64,000 bases of DNA from Anaerolineae bacterium (GTDB lineage Bacteria > Chloroflexota > Anaerolineae > Aggregatilineales > Aggregatilineaceae). Location: contig JAOSJP010000023.1 in NCBI GenBank assembly GCA_027494015.1, positions 62,001 to 126,000 on the forward strand, given 5' to 3'. Within the stretch, counting starts at the first letter, position 1. Each line of letters starts with the position of its first letter. The notes beneath the pieces are model-generated. The model searched no databases and was not told where the DNA came from. It was given only the letters and a program-made list of their open reading frames with translations. This document shows, piece by piece, positions 1 to 10,000 of the stretch. Made by a program: the position numbers and the translations under genes.

Positions 1-1179
1 GGCGGGTTGCTGGCGGACATCCCCGGCGCGCTGCCCGCTGCCGACATGGTGATTCCCGCGGCGGTGGGACGACGCGCCGCCGGGCAACTGGTCATCACGC
101 CCGACCAGGAGCGGCGCGTCAAGCGGCTGCAAGCCCTGCTGGACACCGGCGCGGGCGAAGAAGACGAGGAAGCCGTCACAGACGATGCCGCGCGGCTGGC
201 CTTCGCCGGGCTGGAGCCGGAAGAGCTGCCCACCGCTCGCCGACCTCGCCGGCCCCGTCACTTCAAGCCCGACCGGCTGCTGGTCACGCTGGCGCTGCTG
301 GCCGCGCTGCTCGGCCCCTTTGCCACCGACGCGCTGCACTTCGCCGCCGATCCGCCCCCGCTCAGCGGCGACCGGGCGGCGGTCGTTGGGCAGGTGGACG
401 CACTGGCGGCAGGCGACTATGTGCTCTTCGCCTTCGAGTACGGGCCGGTGTCGGCGGGCGAGCTGGACGCGCTGGCCGAAGCTGTGCTGCGCGATACGCT
501 GGCGCGCGGCGCCGTCCCGCTGACGATCAGCACCAGCCCGGCGGGCGCTTTCCACGCCGGGTCGGTGGTCGCTGCGCTGGGCGACGACGCCCTGCTGCTG
601 ACCGCGCGCGACCAGGGCGAGGAAGCACTACAGGCGGGCGAGGATTACGCCGCGCTGCGCTACCTGTCCGGCGAGACAGTGGGCGTGCGCTCACTGACTA
701 CGGTGCTATGGGACGCAGACGGGGCGTTGGAGCGCCACCCGGCGTTCGCCACCGACCTGCGCGGCGACGACAGCGGCCTACCCATCACCAGCCTGGCCGG
801 GGATATTGCCCTGATCGTAGTCGTCGGGGACGAGTCAACGGGGGTGCGCACGTGGGCCGAGCAGTTGGCGGCGGTGCCGGTGCCCAAGGTGGCCCTGGTG
901 ACGGCGGCGATTGAGCCGCTGGCCGCGCCCTATGTGGGCGAGACGGGCTATGCCGGGCTGCTGGCTGGCGCGCGCGATACCGCCCGCTACAACGCCGAGC
1001 GCAACGCCGCCACCCTTGCGCCGTACCAGATGCCCGGCGATCTGCCGGTTGAGCTGCCCGATCCGCCAGAGGCGCGCTGGCACAGCATCGCCCTGGGCGC
1101 GGCGGGGGCGGCGAGCCTGATCGCCCTGGGGATGGTCATCAACCTGCTGCGCGCGTTGGGACGGAGGCGACGGCGGTGA
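1..1179 (+). CDS. Membrane protein of unknown function, 5'-truncated; first gene of the GlmL-like operon
   Basis: The reading frame is open at the first base, so the true start lies upstream; the first in-frame start-like codon is TTG at 7. About 390 residues are visible. An acidic, charged N-terminal part is followed by a membrane segment at about residues 90-110, a domain of about 250 residues, and a second membrane segment at about 362-382 that ends in a run of arginines. This arrangement predicts both ends inside and the central domain outside. I recognise no family. The stop overlaps the next start by 4 bases (GTGA), so the two are translationally coupled. It belongs with the next three genes, which suggests a common membrane-associated task. 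Confidence 0.8.
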   Translation, partial: GGLLADIPGALPAADMVIPAAVGRRAAGQLVITPDQERRVKRLQALLDTGAGEEDEEAVTDDAARLAFAGLEPEELPTARRPRRPRHFKPDRLLVTLALLAALLGPFATDALHFAADPPPLSGDRAAVVGQVDALAAGDYVLFAFEYGPVSAGELDALAEAVLRDTLARGAVPLTISTSPAGAFHAGSVVAALGDDALLLTARDQGEEALQAGEDYAALRYLSGETVGVRSLTTVLWDADGALERHPAFATDLRGDDSGLPITSLAGDIALIVVVGDESTGVRTWAEQLAAVPVPKVALVTAAIEPLAAPYVGETGYAGLLAGARDTARYNAERNAATLAPYQMPGDLPVELPDPPEARWHSIALGAAGAASLIALGMVINLLRALGRRRRR

Positions 1180-1853
1180 CTCCTGACAACCTCGACCTCA
1201 TCGCGGGGTGGGTTTCGCTGGTGCTCACTCTGCTGGTCTTCAGCTATCTGCTGGGCGACAACGTGCTCTACCGGCTGGCCGTGCACGTGCTGGTCGGCGT
1301 GGCGGCGGGCTACACGGTCGTCGTCGCCGCCGAGAGCGTGATCAAGCCCTGGCTCGACGAGACGCTGCTGGCCGAAGCCAACGGGCGCGACGACGCGACG
1401 CTGGCCGCGCTGCGCGCCGTGGGGGCGGTGCCGTTCCTGGTCGGCGCGCTGCTGCTGTTCAAAGTCTCGCCGCGCCTGGCCCCGGTCGGCAACCTGGGCC
1501 TCGTCTTCGTGATCGCCGTCGGCGTGGCCGTGGCCATCGCCGGGGCGGTGGCCGGGACGATTGTCCCGCTGGCGCGGGCGGCGGGCGAGTCGGTCGGTGA
1601 GGACACGGCGGACGGATTAGTCATTCTGGTGGGGGTGATCACCACGCTGATCTACTTCCAGTTCTTCGCCGTCGCGCGGCGCGGCGCAGTGCGAAGGCCG
1701 CGCCTGCTGCGCGGGCTGAGCGCGATCGGGCAGGTCTTCGTGACGGTCGCGCTTGGCGCGCTCTATGCCGGGGCCATCCTGACCAGCCTGACCATCTTCA
1801 GCGACGTGGTCCGCGCGCAGTTGGAGTTCATTCTCGACCGGTTAGGGGGCTGA
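1176..1853 (+). CDS. Polytopic membrane protein, unknown function (225 aa)
   Basis: Starts at a GTG that overlaps the previous stop. The protein is almost entirely hydrophobic, with about six predicted membrane helices (roughly residues 8-25, 30-50, 83-97, 105-130, 148-166 and 180-203) and a basic loop near 168-178. No catalytic motif or transporter signature was recognised. The next gene begins only 7 bases after this stop. Its position between a two-helix membrane protein and a GlmL-like ATPase suggests it is the membrane core of a complex; this is inference from context only. Confidence 0.8.
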   Translation: MTPDNLDLIAGWVSLVLTLLVFSYLLGDNVLYRLAVHVLVGVAAGYTVVVAAESVIKPWLDETLLAEANGRDDATLAALRAVGAVPFLVGALLLFKVSPRLAPVGNLGLVFVIAVGVAVAIAGAVAGTIVPLARAAGESVGEDTADGLVILVGVITTLIYFQFFAVARRGAVRRPRLLRGLSAIGQVFVTVALGALYAGAILTSLTIFSDVVRAQLEFILDRLGG

Positions 1854-1859
1854 TGGCGC

Positions 1860-3737
1860 ATGGGCGTTGAGCACGTCAATTCCATCCTGGTGGCCGATCT
1901 CGGCAGCGTCCATACCCGCCTGGCTCTGATTGACCTGGTGGAGGGACAGTACCGCCTGATCGCCTCGGCGCGGTCGCGCACAACTGCCGAGCCGCCACTG
2001 GGCCGGGCCAGCCTGGGCCTGGATCGCGCCGCGCAGCGCATGTCCGAGCTGATCGGGCGGCACATCGTGGACGAGCGCGGCGACGGCCTGTTCCTGATGC
2101 CGGAGAGCGAGGGGCACGGCGTGGACGCTTTTCTGGCGACCGGCAGCGCGGGCCGCCCGATGCGCGTCTTCCTGGTCGGCCTCACGCCGGAGCTAAGCCT
2201 GGCCAGCGGCGCGCGCATCCTCGCCAGCAGCTTTATCACCGTGACGGGGATGCTCTGCCCGGATGATCTGCGCCCGGAAGAAGCGCAGATCAACGCCCTG
2301 CTGAGCGGCGAGCCGGACGTGATTCTGATCACCGGCGGGACGGACGACGGCGCGGACGACATCCTGCTGGCGCTGCTGGGCCGCGTGGCACGGGCGCTAG
2401 GCCTGATCCGGCGCGGGACGATGCCGGTGGTGCTCTTCGCCGGCAACCAGGCGCTGCGCGCGCACGTCAAGGCGCTGTTCAGCCCCTATACGACGGTGTT
2501 CACCGCGCGCAATGTGCGCCCGACGCTGGATGAAGAGCAGCTTGTCCCCGCGCAGATCGAGCTGGCGCTGGTCTACGACGAGTTTCGCACGCGCAGCCCC
2601 GGCGGATTCGAGGCCGTGGGGCGCTCCAGCCAGGTGGGCGTGGTGCCCACCGTGCAGGGGACGATCAGCGCCGTGCGCTACCTGAGCGCGCTGCCTTCGC
2701 CGGGCATCGGCCCGCTTTGCGTGGACGTGGGCAGCGCCAACAGTTTTCTCGTGGCGGGCGTGCATGGGCAGCCCCATCCGGTGGTGCGCACCGATCTGGG
2801 CGTGGGGCACGGCTTCCCGGCGGCCCTGCGAGCGGTGACGCCGGGCCGCCTGCGGCGCTGGCTCCCGCCGGAAGTGAGTGAGGACGCGCTGTGGGACTAC
2901 GCCTGCAACAAGCAGCTTCGCCCGGCGACGATTCCCGCCACGCTGGAAGAGCTGCTGATCGAGCAGGCGCTGGCCCGCGAGATCGTGCGCGCCCTGGTGA
3001 GCAGCGCGCGCCCGGATTGGGGGCAGGGAGACGGCGAGGTGCTGCCGCCCTTCGGCCCGCTGATCGGGGCGGGGGCCATTCTCACTGAAGCGCCGCATCC
3101 GGGCGTGGCAGCCATGCTGCTGCTCGACGCGCTGCAGCCGGTCGGGCTGGCCGATTTGCGCCTCGACCCGCACAACCTGATCGCGGCGCTGGGCGTGGTC
3201 GCCTACCTCAAGCCGGTGGCGACCGTGCAGGCGCTCGAAGCGGGCGGCCTGGTCGAGCTAGGCACGGCGTTCTGCCCGCTGGGGCGCGTCAAGGACGGGC
3301 GCAAAGCCATGTCAGTCGAGATTCGCCAGCCAGGGGAGCAGATCATCCGCCACACGGTGCGCGGCGGCGAGCTGTGGCTGGCCCCGCTGACGGCGGGGAC
3401 GCGCGTGGAGGTCGTGGTGCGGCTGGGGCGCGGCCTGGCCATTGACGGGCGGCGGCGCGTCAAGCGGCGGCTGGTCGCCGGGGCCGCCGGCCTCGTCTTC
3501 GACGCGCGCGGGCGACCGCTGATCCTGCCGCGCGGCGCGGAGCGCGCCCGCCGCCTGACCGCCTGGCTCAAGGCGGCGATGGGCGGGCGGCTGCCCGAAG
3601 CGGCTCCCGTCGCCGCCGACGCGGAGCTTCGCCCCGTCCCGCAGGACCTCGCCGCGCCTGACCCCGACGCGCGCCTGGCTGCGCTGGCGGAGTCTTCTGC
3701 CTGGGACGAGGAGGAGGCGGATGCCCTACTACCCTGA
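1860..3737 (+). CDS. GlmL/MutL-family ASKHA ATPase-like protein (625 aa)
   Basis: Similar to the GlmL/MutL family, described as an accessory protein encoded with B12-dependent glutamate mutase. Seen here: an N-terminal phosphate-loop motif of the actin/Hsp70-like fold (ADLGSVHTR, about residues 12-20), a second glycine-rich loop (CVDVGSANSF, about 290-299), and the family-typical ITGGTDDGADD segment (about 160). At 625 residues it is clearly longer than the usual GlmL (about 460), with an Arg-rich C-terminal extension. No glutamate mutase S or E subunit adjoins it; its partners are two membrane proteins and a beta-rich protein. It may therefore be an ATPase of a membrane complex, by loose analogy with PilM, rather than a mutase repair factor. 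Family assignment is fairly sure; the role is open. Confidence 0.85.
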   Translation: MGVEHVNSILVADLGSVHTRLALIDLVEGQYRLIASARSRTTAEPPLGRASLGLDRAAQRMSELIGRHIVDERGDGLFLMPESEGHGVDAFLATGSAGRPMRVFLVGLTPELSLASGARILASSFITVTGMLCPDDLRPEEAQINALLSGEPDVILITGGTDDGADDILLALLGRVARALGLIRRGTMPVVLFAGNQALRAHVKALFSPYTTVFTARNVRPTLDEEQLVPAQIELALVYDEFRTRSPGGFEAVGRSSQVGVVPTVQGTISAVRYLSALPSPGIGPLCVDVGSANSFLVAGVHGQPHPVVRTDLGVGHGFPAALRAVTPGRLRRWLPPEVSEDALWDYACNKQLRPATIPATLEELLIEQALAREIVRALVSSARPDWGQGDGEVLPPFGPLIGAGAILTEAPHPGVAAMLLLDALQPVGLADLRLDPHNLIAALGVVAYLKPVATVQALEAGGLVELGTAFCPLGRVKDGRKAMSVEIRQPGEQIIRHTVRGGELWLAPLTAGTRVEVVVRLGRGLAIDGRRRVKRRLVAGAAGLVFDARGRPLILPRGAERARRLTAWLKAAMGGRLPEAAPVAADAELRPVPQDLAAPDPDARLAALAESSAWDEEEADALLP

Positions 3738-4806
3738 GATGACTGCGATCAGGGGCCTGGCCCGCGTGACGCGCGAGCGGCGGCTGCCGCCGGGCGTGGT
3801 GCACCGCCGGACGACCGTCGGGCCGGGGGCGCAGGTCAGCGCCGTCACCGTCGTGCTGCAAGGGGACGCGCTGCGCGAGTACCATGTCCTGGATGTGGCG
3901 CGCGCCCTTCGGCTGCGCAAGGCCAGCCCGCAGCAGGTCGCTGATCTGATCACCGTCGCCCCGGATCAGCGGGTGCGCCTGGGGCAGGAACTGGCCGCGC
4001 GGGGGCGCGGCAGGCGCGCGCAAACGCTGCTCTCGCCGGCGGACGGTGAAGTGGTCAGCGTGGACGATGGGCAGATCATCATCCAGGCCAGCGAGCGGGC
4101 GGTCGAGGTTTTGGCCAGGATACCGGGCGAGGTCGAGTCTGTCGAGAACGACATTGTGCGTATCAGCGGCGTGGGCGCGGTCATGCAGTGCGCGTGGGGC
4201 AACGGGCGCTTCTTCTTCGGGGGGTACCAGTTCCTGCCTGAAGAAGGCTTCGCCGCGCTGCGCACGCTCGACCCGACCATCTCGCCCTTTCGCGCCAAGA
4301 TGATCATCAGCCCCTTGCCCATCGCCCAGGCGGACCTGCTGCTGGCTCAGCGCCAGGAAGCGGCGGGCGTCGTCGCGCCGGGCATGTCGGCGGGCTTGCG
4401 CGAATTCGCGTTGGGGCTTACATTCCCAGTTATATTGACGGAGGGCTTCGGGCGTCGCCAGCCGACGGCGTTGATCTACCGCCTGTTGCAGAGTAACATG
4501 GGGCGGCAGGCCGCCTTCGACGCGGCAACGCCAGGCCATTGGTCGTGGGAGCGCCCGGAGATCGTGCTGCCGCTGCCTGCGGGCGGCACCTTCCCAGAGG
4601 TCCCTTCCCTGACGCGGGCACTGGCTGTGGGAGCCAGCGTGCGGCTGATGCGTGCGCCGTGGGATGGCATTCTGGCCGAGGTCGTCGCGCTGCCCCCGAC
4701 GCCCCAGGTCGTTGACAACGGTCTGCGGACACAGTGTGCCAGGGTGCGCCTGCCGAACAACCGTGAGGTGCTGGTGCCGCTGGCTAATCTTGAGCTACTC
4801 GGCTAG
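3721..4806 (+). CDS. Unknown protein with a barrel-sandwich-like segment (361 aa)
   Basis: The start overlaps the end of the GlmL-like gene by 17 bases, so it is the fourth gene of the operon. No membrane segment is visible. Residues about 100-160 form a glycine- and valine-rich beta pattern (LLSPADGEVVSVDDGQ, then IPGEVESV) that resembles a biotinyl/lipoyl or RnfC-type barrel-sandwich fold, but no acceptor lysine is evident. The C-terminal 60 residues (ending VPLANLELLG) read like a small SH3/KOW-type barrel. A DNA-, cofactor- or protein-binding adaptor is possible; I do not recognise the family. Confidence 0.75.
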   Translation: MPYYPEMTAIRGLARVTRERRLPPGVVHRRTTVGPGAQVSAVTVVLQGDALREYHVLDVARALRLRKASPQQVADLITVAPDQRVRLGQELAARGRGRRAQTLLSPADGEVVSVDDGQIIIQASERAVEVLARIPGEVESVENDIVRISGVGAVMQCAWGNGRFFFGGYQFLPEEGFAALRTLDPTISPFRAKMIISPLPIAQADLLLAQRQEAAGVVAPGMSAGLREFALGLTFPVILTEGFGRRQPTALIYRLLQSNMGRQAAFDAATPGHWSWERPEIVLPLPAGGTFPEVPSLTRALAVGASVRLMRAPWDGILAEVVALPPTPQVVDNGLRTQCARVRLPNNREVLVPLANLELLG

Positions 4807-4924
4807 GGGGCAGGCGGCCCGCTGTTCTGCTCCGTTCACCAGAGGGATAACAGGGCCGGTTTATCAGCGGGGGCGCAGCCCGATCCAGGCAGCGGCGGGC
4901 GCATAACGCGGAGGATAGATTCAC

Positions 4925-6490
4925 ATGGCTGATGATGAACTCTTTGAAAACCTGGACGATTTCGGCGATCTGGATGAAGAGCCGAGTTTCGGGCTGGTCG
5001 AGGACGAATTTCCGCTCGACCTGATGGAGCCGGAGCCGGAAGGGTTGAGCCGCACTTTCAAGATCGTGGGCGCGCTCATGGCGCTGGCGGTGCTGGCTAT
5101 CATCGCTGTGCTGGTGTACATCGCGCTGGGCGACCAGGATAAGCTGACGCCCAACGAGCAGACCAGCACGGCAGTAGCCCAGCTAAACCAGACCATCGAG
5201 GCGGAGTACAACGCCACGCTGACAGCTCTGGCGGCTATCGAAGCGGCCACGCAGACGGCAGTCTACAACGCCGAGCTGACGGCAACCGCCGAGTTCTTCG
5301 TCCGCCAGACCGAGCAGGCTGTTGCCGCCACCGACGCAGCCCAGACAGCAACCGCTGAGTTCGTCGCCAACCAGACGCTGGCCGCTGCCCAGACCGCAAC
5401 CCAGGACGCGCTCAACCAGAGCCTGACGGCCACGGCTGAGGCCAACCGCCTCGTCGGGATCGTCATAGACGAGCAAGGCACCATCTTCGGCAACGTCACG
5501 CTCAGGCTCTACCGCGACGATGGCGACGGCATCTTCACCCCCGCCGACCGCACCCCTGCTCCGACGCAGGCTCCTGCGGGCGCGGCGGGCCTGGCCTATA
5601 ACGAGCCGGTTGAAGGGACGCTGGAAGCCGGTCAGACGGTGACCTGGCCCTTCAACGGCACAGCGGGCGATGTGGTCAGCGTGGACGCGGTCGCCGCTGT
5701 GGAGGGGCTGGACCTGTTCGCCGAATTGGTCGGGCCGGACGGCGTGCTGCTGGCCGGTGACGATGACAGCGGCGAAGGCACCAACCCGCGTATTGCCAGC
5801 GTCGCCCTGCCCGCCAGCGGCCAGTATACGGTGCGCGTGAGCAGCGTCGCCGGGACGGGCGGCTACACGCTGACCGTCACCAGCGAAGCGGGCGGCACGG
5901 CTCGCTCGCCGCAATCCGGGTCGGGCATTGTGCTGGTACAGGCAGGCGGAGTCACGCCCACGCCGGAGATCAGCGTAGACGAGCTGATCGCGGTGATCAC
6001 CACCGCGACAGACGGCACGTTCGACTTCGGCTCGCTGGAGCCGGGGGATTACTGGCTGGAACTGGACTACGAGTCGCTGCCGCCGGTGTTGAAGGCATTG
6101 GTGCCCGCCGGCGAGCCACTGGTGATCAAGGTCACGGTGCCGGTTGCCGGGGAAGTCACCTTCACCATTGGCGCGCCGCCGCCAACCATCACCCCCACAC
6201 CGACCGTCACCCCCACCGAAGCGGCGCTCAGCCCGTTCGATAGGACGGCGACCGCCTTTGCCGAGCAGGCCGCCTCGCTGACCGCTGCGGCGATCACGCC
6301 GTCGCTGACGAGTGAGACGGCTGAGCCGACAGAAACGCCCGCCGCGCTGCCGACCACGGGCTTCTTCTCCGATATTGGCGACCAGGCCGGTGCCATCGGC
6401 GGCACGAGCGGGCTGACGCTGCTGGCGATTGCGGCGGCGGGGCTGGTGGCCGTGGTGTTCATCGCGCGCAAGCTGCGCACCGCAGCCTGA
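4925..6490 (+). CDS. Surface protein with PPC-like domain, Ala/Thr repeats and LPTTG-like C-terminal tail (521 aa)
   Basis: A GGAGG ribosome-binding site lies upstream of the ATG. Residues 1-40 are very acidic, 43-68 form a membrane helix, and about 80-185 are Ala/Thr/Gln-rich repeats (ATAEF, ATQTA types), probably helical. Residues about 210-320 look like a bacterial pre-peptidase C-terminal (PPC) domain: GTLEAGQTVTW, then a DDDSGEG turn, then GQYTVRVSS. After a Pro-Thr linker the protein ends with LPTTGFF, a hydrophobic helix and a basic tail, which is the layout of a sortase signal. The N-terminal anchor plus sorting-like tail is an odd combination. No sortase is in the window. Confidence 0.8.
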   Translation: MADDELFENLDDFGDLDEEPSFGLVEDEFPLDLMEPEPEGLSRTFKIVGALMALAVLAIIAVLVYIALGDQDKLTPNEQTSTAVAQLNQTIEAEYNATLTALAAIEAATQTAVYNAELTATAEFFVRQTEQAVAATDAAQTATAEFVANQTLAAAQTATQDALNQSLTATAEANRLVGIVIDEQGTIFGNVTLRLYRDDGDGIFTPADRTPAPTQAPAGAAGLAYNEPVEGTLEAGQTVTWPFNGTAGDVVSVDAVAAVEGLDLFAELVGPDGVLLAGDDDSGEGTNPRIASVALPASGQYTVRVSSVAGTGGYTLTVTSEAGGTARSPQSGSGIVLVQAGGVTPTPEISVDELIAVITTATDGTFDFGSLEPGDYWLELDYESLPPVLKALVPAGEPLVIKVTVPVAGEVTFTIGAPPPTITPTPTVTPTEAALSPFDRTATAFAEQAASLTAAAITPSLTSETAEPTETPAALPTTGFFSDIGDQAGAIGGTSGLTLLAIAAAGLVAVVFIARKLRTAA

Positions 6491-6611
6491 CGCACAGTGC
6501 CCGCCCACGCCAGAGTCAGGGCGGGCTGGCTGAGATTCGCTATGTGCAGGGGCGATTGTGGGCATTGCTCGCCCGCGTCGCCCCTGTCCAATAGGCGGAC
6601 CAACGGATCGT

Positions 6612-6896
6612 ATGATCGCTCATGTCCCACACGGCGCGCGCATCGAAAAACTGTTCAGCCGTCTGCGCAGCAAGCTGGAGCCAGACCCGGCCCCGCCGCA
6701 GCGCCTGCTCACCGCGCGCGGGCGCGGCGGACGGCTGACGCAGGGCGGCGAGCGTTGTGGATGGTTGGTGGTTGGTGGTTGGTGGTTGGTGATTGGCAAT
6801 TGGTTTTTGGTTGTTGGGGGCGGGTCGGGAGTGCCTGACCTCTCTGTGGGAGAGGGGTGGAGAGGTGGGGACCAGAGCAGCGCCCCTACCGCCTGA
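6612..6896 (+). CDS. Doubtful small ORF or gene remnant running into a heptamer array
   Basis: The first 50 or so codons (starting [20 protein letters not shown]) have strong G/C preference at third positions, as the real genes here do, and no membrane segment. The frame then runs straight into the heptanucleotide repeat at 6761 and codes low-complexity Gly/Trp/Val before stopping. No family was recognised. It may be the 5' remnant of a gene cut by the repeat, or chance coding in GC-rich DNA. Confidence 0.25.
   Translation: MIAHVPHGARIEKLFSRLRSKLEPDPAPPQRLLTARGRGGRLTQGGERCGWLVVGGWWLVIGNWFLVVGGGSGVPDLSVGEGWRGGDQSSAPTA
6761..6816 (+). repeat. Heptamer tandem array, left arm (consensus GTGGTTG)
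   Basis: Eight consecutive 7-base units: ATGGTTG, GTGGTTG three times, GTGATTG, GCAATTG, GTTTTTG, GTTGTTG. The TTG of each unit is invariant. It is the reverse-complement type of the array at 6956-7025, so the two can pair as imperfect arms. Confidence 0.85.
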
Positions 6897-6955
6897 AGCG
6901 TTCGGCACACACCTGTTTGGTCGTTGGTGAGGCCATCTTGTCAAGACGGTGCTTG

Positions 6956-7025
6956 ACCCATCACCAACAACCAATAACCAATCACCAACAACCAATCACC
7001 AACAACCAATCACCAATTACCAACG
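6956..7025 (-). repeat. Heptamer tandem array, right arm (consensus ACCAATC)
   Basis: About ten 7-base units (ACCCATC, ACCAACA, ACCAATA, ACCAATC and so on) with near-invariant ACCAA. It ends some 24 bases before the start codon of the sensor kinase at 7049, so it probably lies in that gene's leader. Confidence 0.85.
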
Positions 7026-7048
7026 ACAGGCAATCGCGTGAGACAGGC

Positions 7049-10000
7049 ATGGCCTACCTGCTGATCCTGTTAGTCGGTTTCTACGCTGCTCTGGCGGCCA
7101 TGATCGGGCACCGCTTTCCGCGCGCGGTCAGCAGCACCGTCATGGTGCTGTATGCCAGCGGCGCAGCCCTGTCCACTGGCGGCTACCTGGTGCTGGGCAC
7201 CACAACCGAGCGCGCGCTGGCAGAAGTGGTCGCCGTCCTGGTCGTGCTGCTCTCAAGCTGGACTGTGCTGGTGCTGCTGCCGCTGGCGCTGGTAGGGCTG
7301 TATTTCGAAGCGTGGCTGCGCGCGCATTACCGGCGGGTGGTCGCCGTTGCCACGCTGGGCATGGTTGTTCTGGACGCCTGGTTCTTATGGCTGCGCACCG
7401 CCCAAGACCTGCCCATCGTCACGCCTGTGACTTCCTCGGCGTGGGTGCACTGGGCCTTGAGCGACGTGTTGTTCGCCTGGCCTTACAGCGCGCTGGTGAT
7501 CGTGGGCAGCCTGATCCTTTACGGTCTGACGATTGGCCGGGCGCTGCAGCACCATCGCCTGACACTATGGCACGACGCCGTCCCCTTGACCCTGGTTGCG
7601 CTGGCCAGCCTGCTCATCCCTGCGCTTTCGCCGCTGGCTGGCGGCGAGTGGCTGGTCACGGTCGCCGCGCTGGGCTACTTGCCGCCGGTGACGCTGCTGG
7701 CCGTGCGCGTGGCGGGCGCGCGCCAAAAGGTCCTGAACGCCGCGCAACAGCAGCGCCTTCAGGCCGAACGGCTGCAGGAGGCCACCTATGAAGTGGTGAC
7801 CAGCGCCGACCTGGACAGCGCGCTGCGCGCAGGGCTGAGCAGGCTGGCCGGGGCGATCACCTTCGACCGCGCCCATGTAGGTCTCTTCGAGGCCGGGGAT
7901 CAGTGGCGCTTCCGCGCCGTGCACCCGCCCAGCGAGCCGCTGCCTCTCAACCGCTCTCTCTCGACCGCCGACTACCCGCTGGTGCTGCGCGCAGTGGACA
8001 CCAAACGCCCTGTGCTCGCCGCCGACACGCGCGCCGATCCCCTGTGGCGGCCAGGGCGCTTCACACAAAAAGAGATCCTAAGCTGGATCGGCGTGCCGCT
8101 GGTCGTGCGCGACGCGGTAATCGGCCTGCTCGCTCTGGACAGTTTCACGCCCAGCAGTTTCTCCGAGGAGCAGGTGCAGATCGCGCGCACCTACGCCAAC
8201 CAGTTCGCGGTGGCCATCGAGAACTTCCGCCTGCTCGAAGAAGCACAGCGCCAGAACCGCGCCCTGAGCGCGCTCAACACGGTGCTCGCCGCCAGCAACG
8301 AAGCGTTGACCGGCGGGAATCGGCTGGAGAACATGCTCGTCGAGCTGCTGCGCACGCTCGATCTGCCCGCCGGGGCGCTGCACCAGCGTTCGCCCGGCCA
8401 GGACGGGCTGCGCCTGTGCGCCGCCTATGGGCTGCCCGACGCGGACATGGCGCGGCTGGGGCGGATGGCCGGGCCGCAAGACGTGTGCGCCAACGAGGCT
8501 GAGGGATGGGGCTTTTTCAGCGTGGCGCTGGTGGCGCATGGGGCCGAAAACGGGCTGCTCACCGTCTGCCAGCCCGCCGGCGTGCCGTTCGATGATGATC
8601 TGCGCGGGCTGCTGACCAGCATCGGCCAGCAGTTGGGCGTGGTGCTGGAGAACGCGGTCCTGTTCGAGGACACAACGCGCCGCGCCGCGCTCTCCACCGA
8701 CCTGGGCCGGCTCAGCCTGGCGATCAGCGCCCAGCTCGACAGCGGGCGCGTCCTGGACTTGCTGTGCGAAGAGAGTGTGGGCATCTTCGACGTGCAGGGG
8801 GCGTACCTCTGGCTGACCGATGGCGATTTCCTGGTCGGCGCGGCGGCGTTCGGGCGCGGCGCTGAGCAGTTCAAGGGGCAGCGCCTGGCGCGCAGCGACA
8901 CGGCACAGTTGCCAGCGCGCGTGCTGAACGACTGGCACCCGCACGCCGTCAATGGCGTGCAGCACAGCGCCGCCCTACCCGACGATTTCATCGCCCTGAG
9001 CGGCGCGCAGGCGGCCCTGGCCGTGCCGCTGCTCAAGGCGGACGTGCCGGTTGGCACGCTGCTGCTGGTCAACACGGTGACCCCCGACGCCTTCGCCGAG
9101 GGATTCGCCGAGCAGGTGGGGCTGTTCGGCGTGCAGGCGGCGCTGGCCATCGAGAACGCCAACCTGTTCGAGGAAGTGCGCCGCCGTCTGGATCATCTGC
9201 GGCTGGTCAACGAAGTGGGCCGCTATTCGACGGCGATTCTCAGCCAGGTCACCCTGGTCGAGGGCGTGGCGCACAAGCTGTTCGAAATTCTCGGCTACAC
9301 GACGATCAGCCTGCTGACGATGGAGGAGGGCCGTCTCGCCGTGCGCTCCACATTTCTCAACGGGGCCGTAGTGCCCGCTCAGGGCGATCCAGAGCGCTAC
9401 CGCTCTGCGCTGTGGGTGGCGGCCCAGGCCATCGAGCGCTCGGAGCCGGTGCTGCAAAACCAGGAATGCTTCCTGGAGGCGGGCGAGGCGGGGCAGAGCG
9501 CGTTTGAGTGCTGCACGCTCGCCGTGCCGCTCATCGTCGCCGACGAGGTGATCGGCGTGCTGGTCGTCGAGCGGCGCGGCTACCACAGCATTCGCCAGGA
9601 AGACCTGGACGTGCTGGAGCCGCTGGCGGCGCAACTGGCCATCTCGCTGTCCAACGCCCGCCTGTACGAGAAGGTGCGCGAGCATACCATCGAGCTAGAG
9701 GCGCGCGTGATCGAGCGCACCGCCAAGATTCGCGAGCAACAGGAGCGCACCGAAGCGATCCTGCGCTCGGTGGCCGACGCGGTGATCGTCTTCGACCTGT
9801 CCGGGCGCGTCGTCATGACCAACCCCGTCGCGCGCGCGCTGTTCGACCGTCACGGACAGGATGCCGGGCTGAGCGAGCACGTCAGCGAGCTGGTGCAGCG
9901 CGTGATCTCGCAGGAGGATGCGGAGCGCGACGCCACGGAGATCATCGAGCTGAACGGCATCAGCTTCCAGGCGAAGGCGGCGCGGGCGATGGAAGGCGAC

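Larger units (their letters stand above)
6491..7048. other. 558-base intergenic region with inverted heptamer arms
   Basis: Apart from the doubtful ORF at 6612, this region holds two heptamer arrays in opposite orientation (6761-6816 and 6956-7025). The core of about 140 bases between them includes AGAGCAGCGCCCCTACC (near 6873), a phrase that recurs in other repeats of the window. No promoter was identified with confidence. Confidence 0.6.

Noticed and set aside
1860..3737. Naming the GlmL-like protein a glutamate mutase accessory protein
   Set aside because: No mutase subunit is nearby, and the neighbours are membrane proteins; only the family, not the role, is supported.
6761..7025. Possible CRISPR array
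   Set aside because: The units are 7 bases without spacers, and no cas gene is present.
6857..7048. 64-residue N-terminal extension of the sensor kinase
   Set aside because: It is encoded by the heptamer array (repeating Pro-Ile-Thr-Asn) and precedes a natural membrane-helix start.
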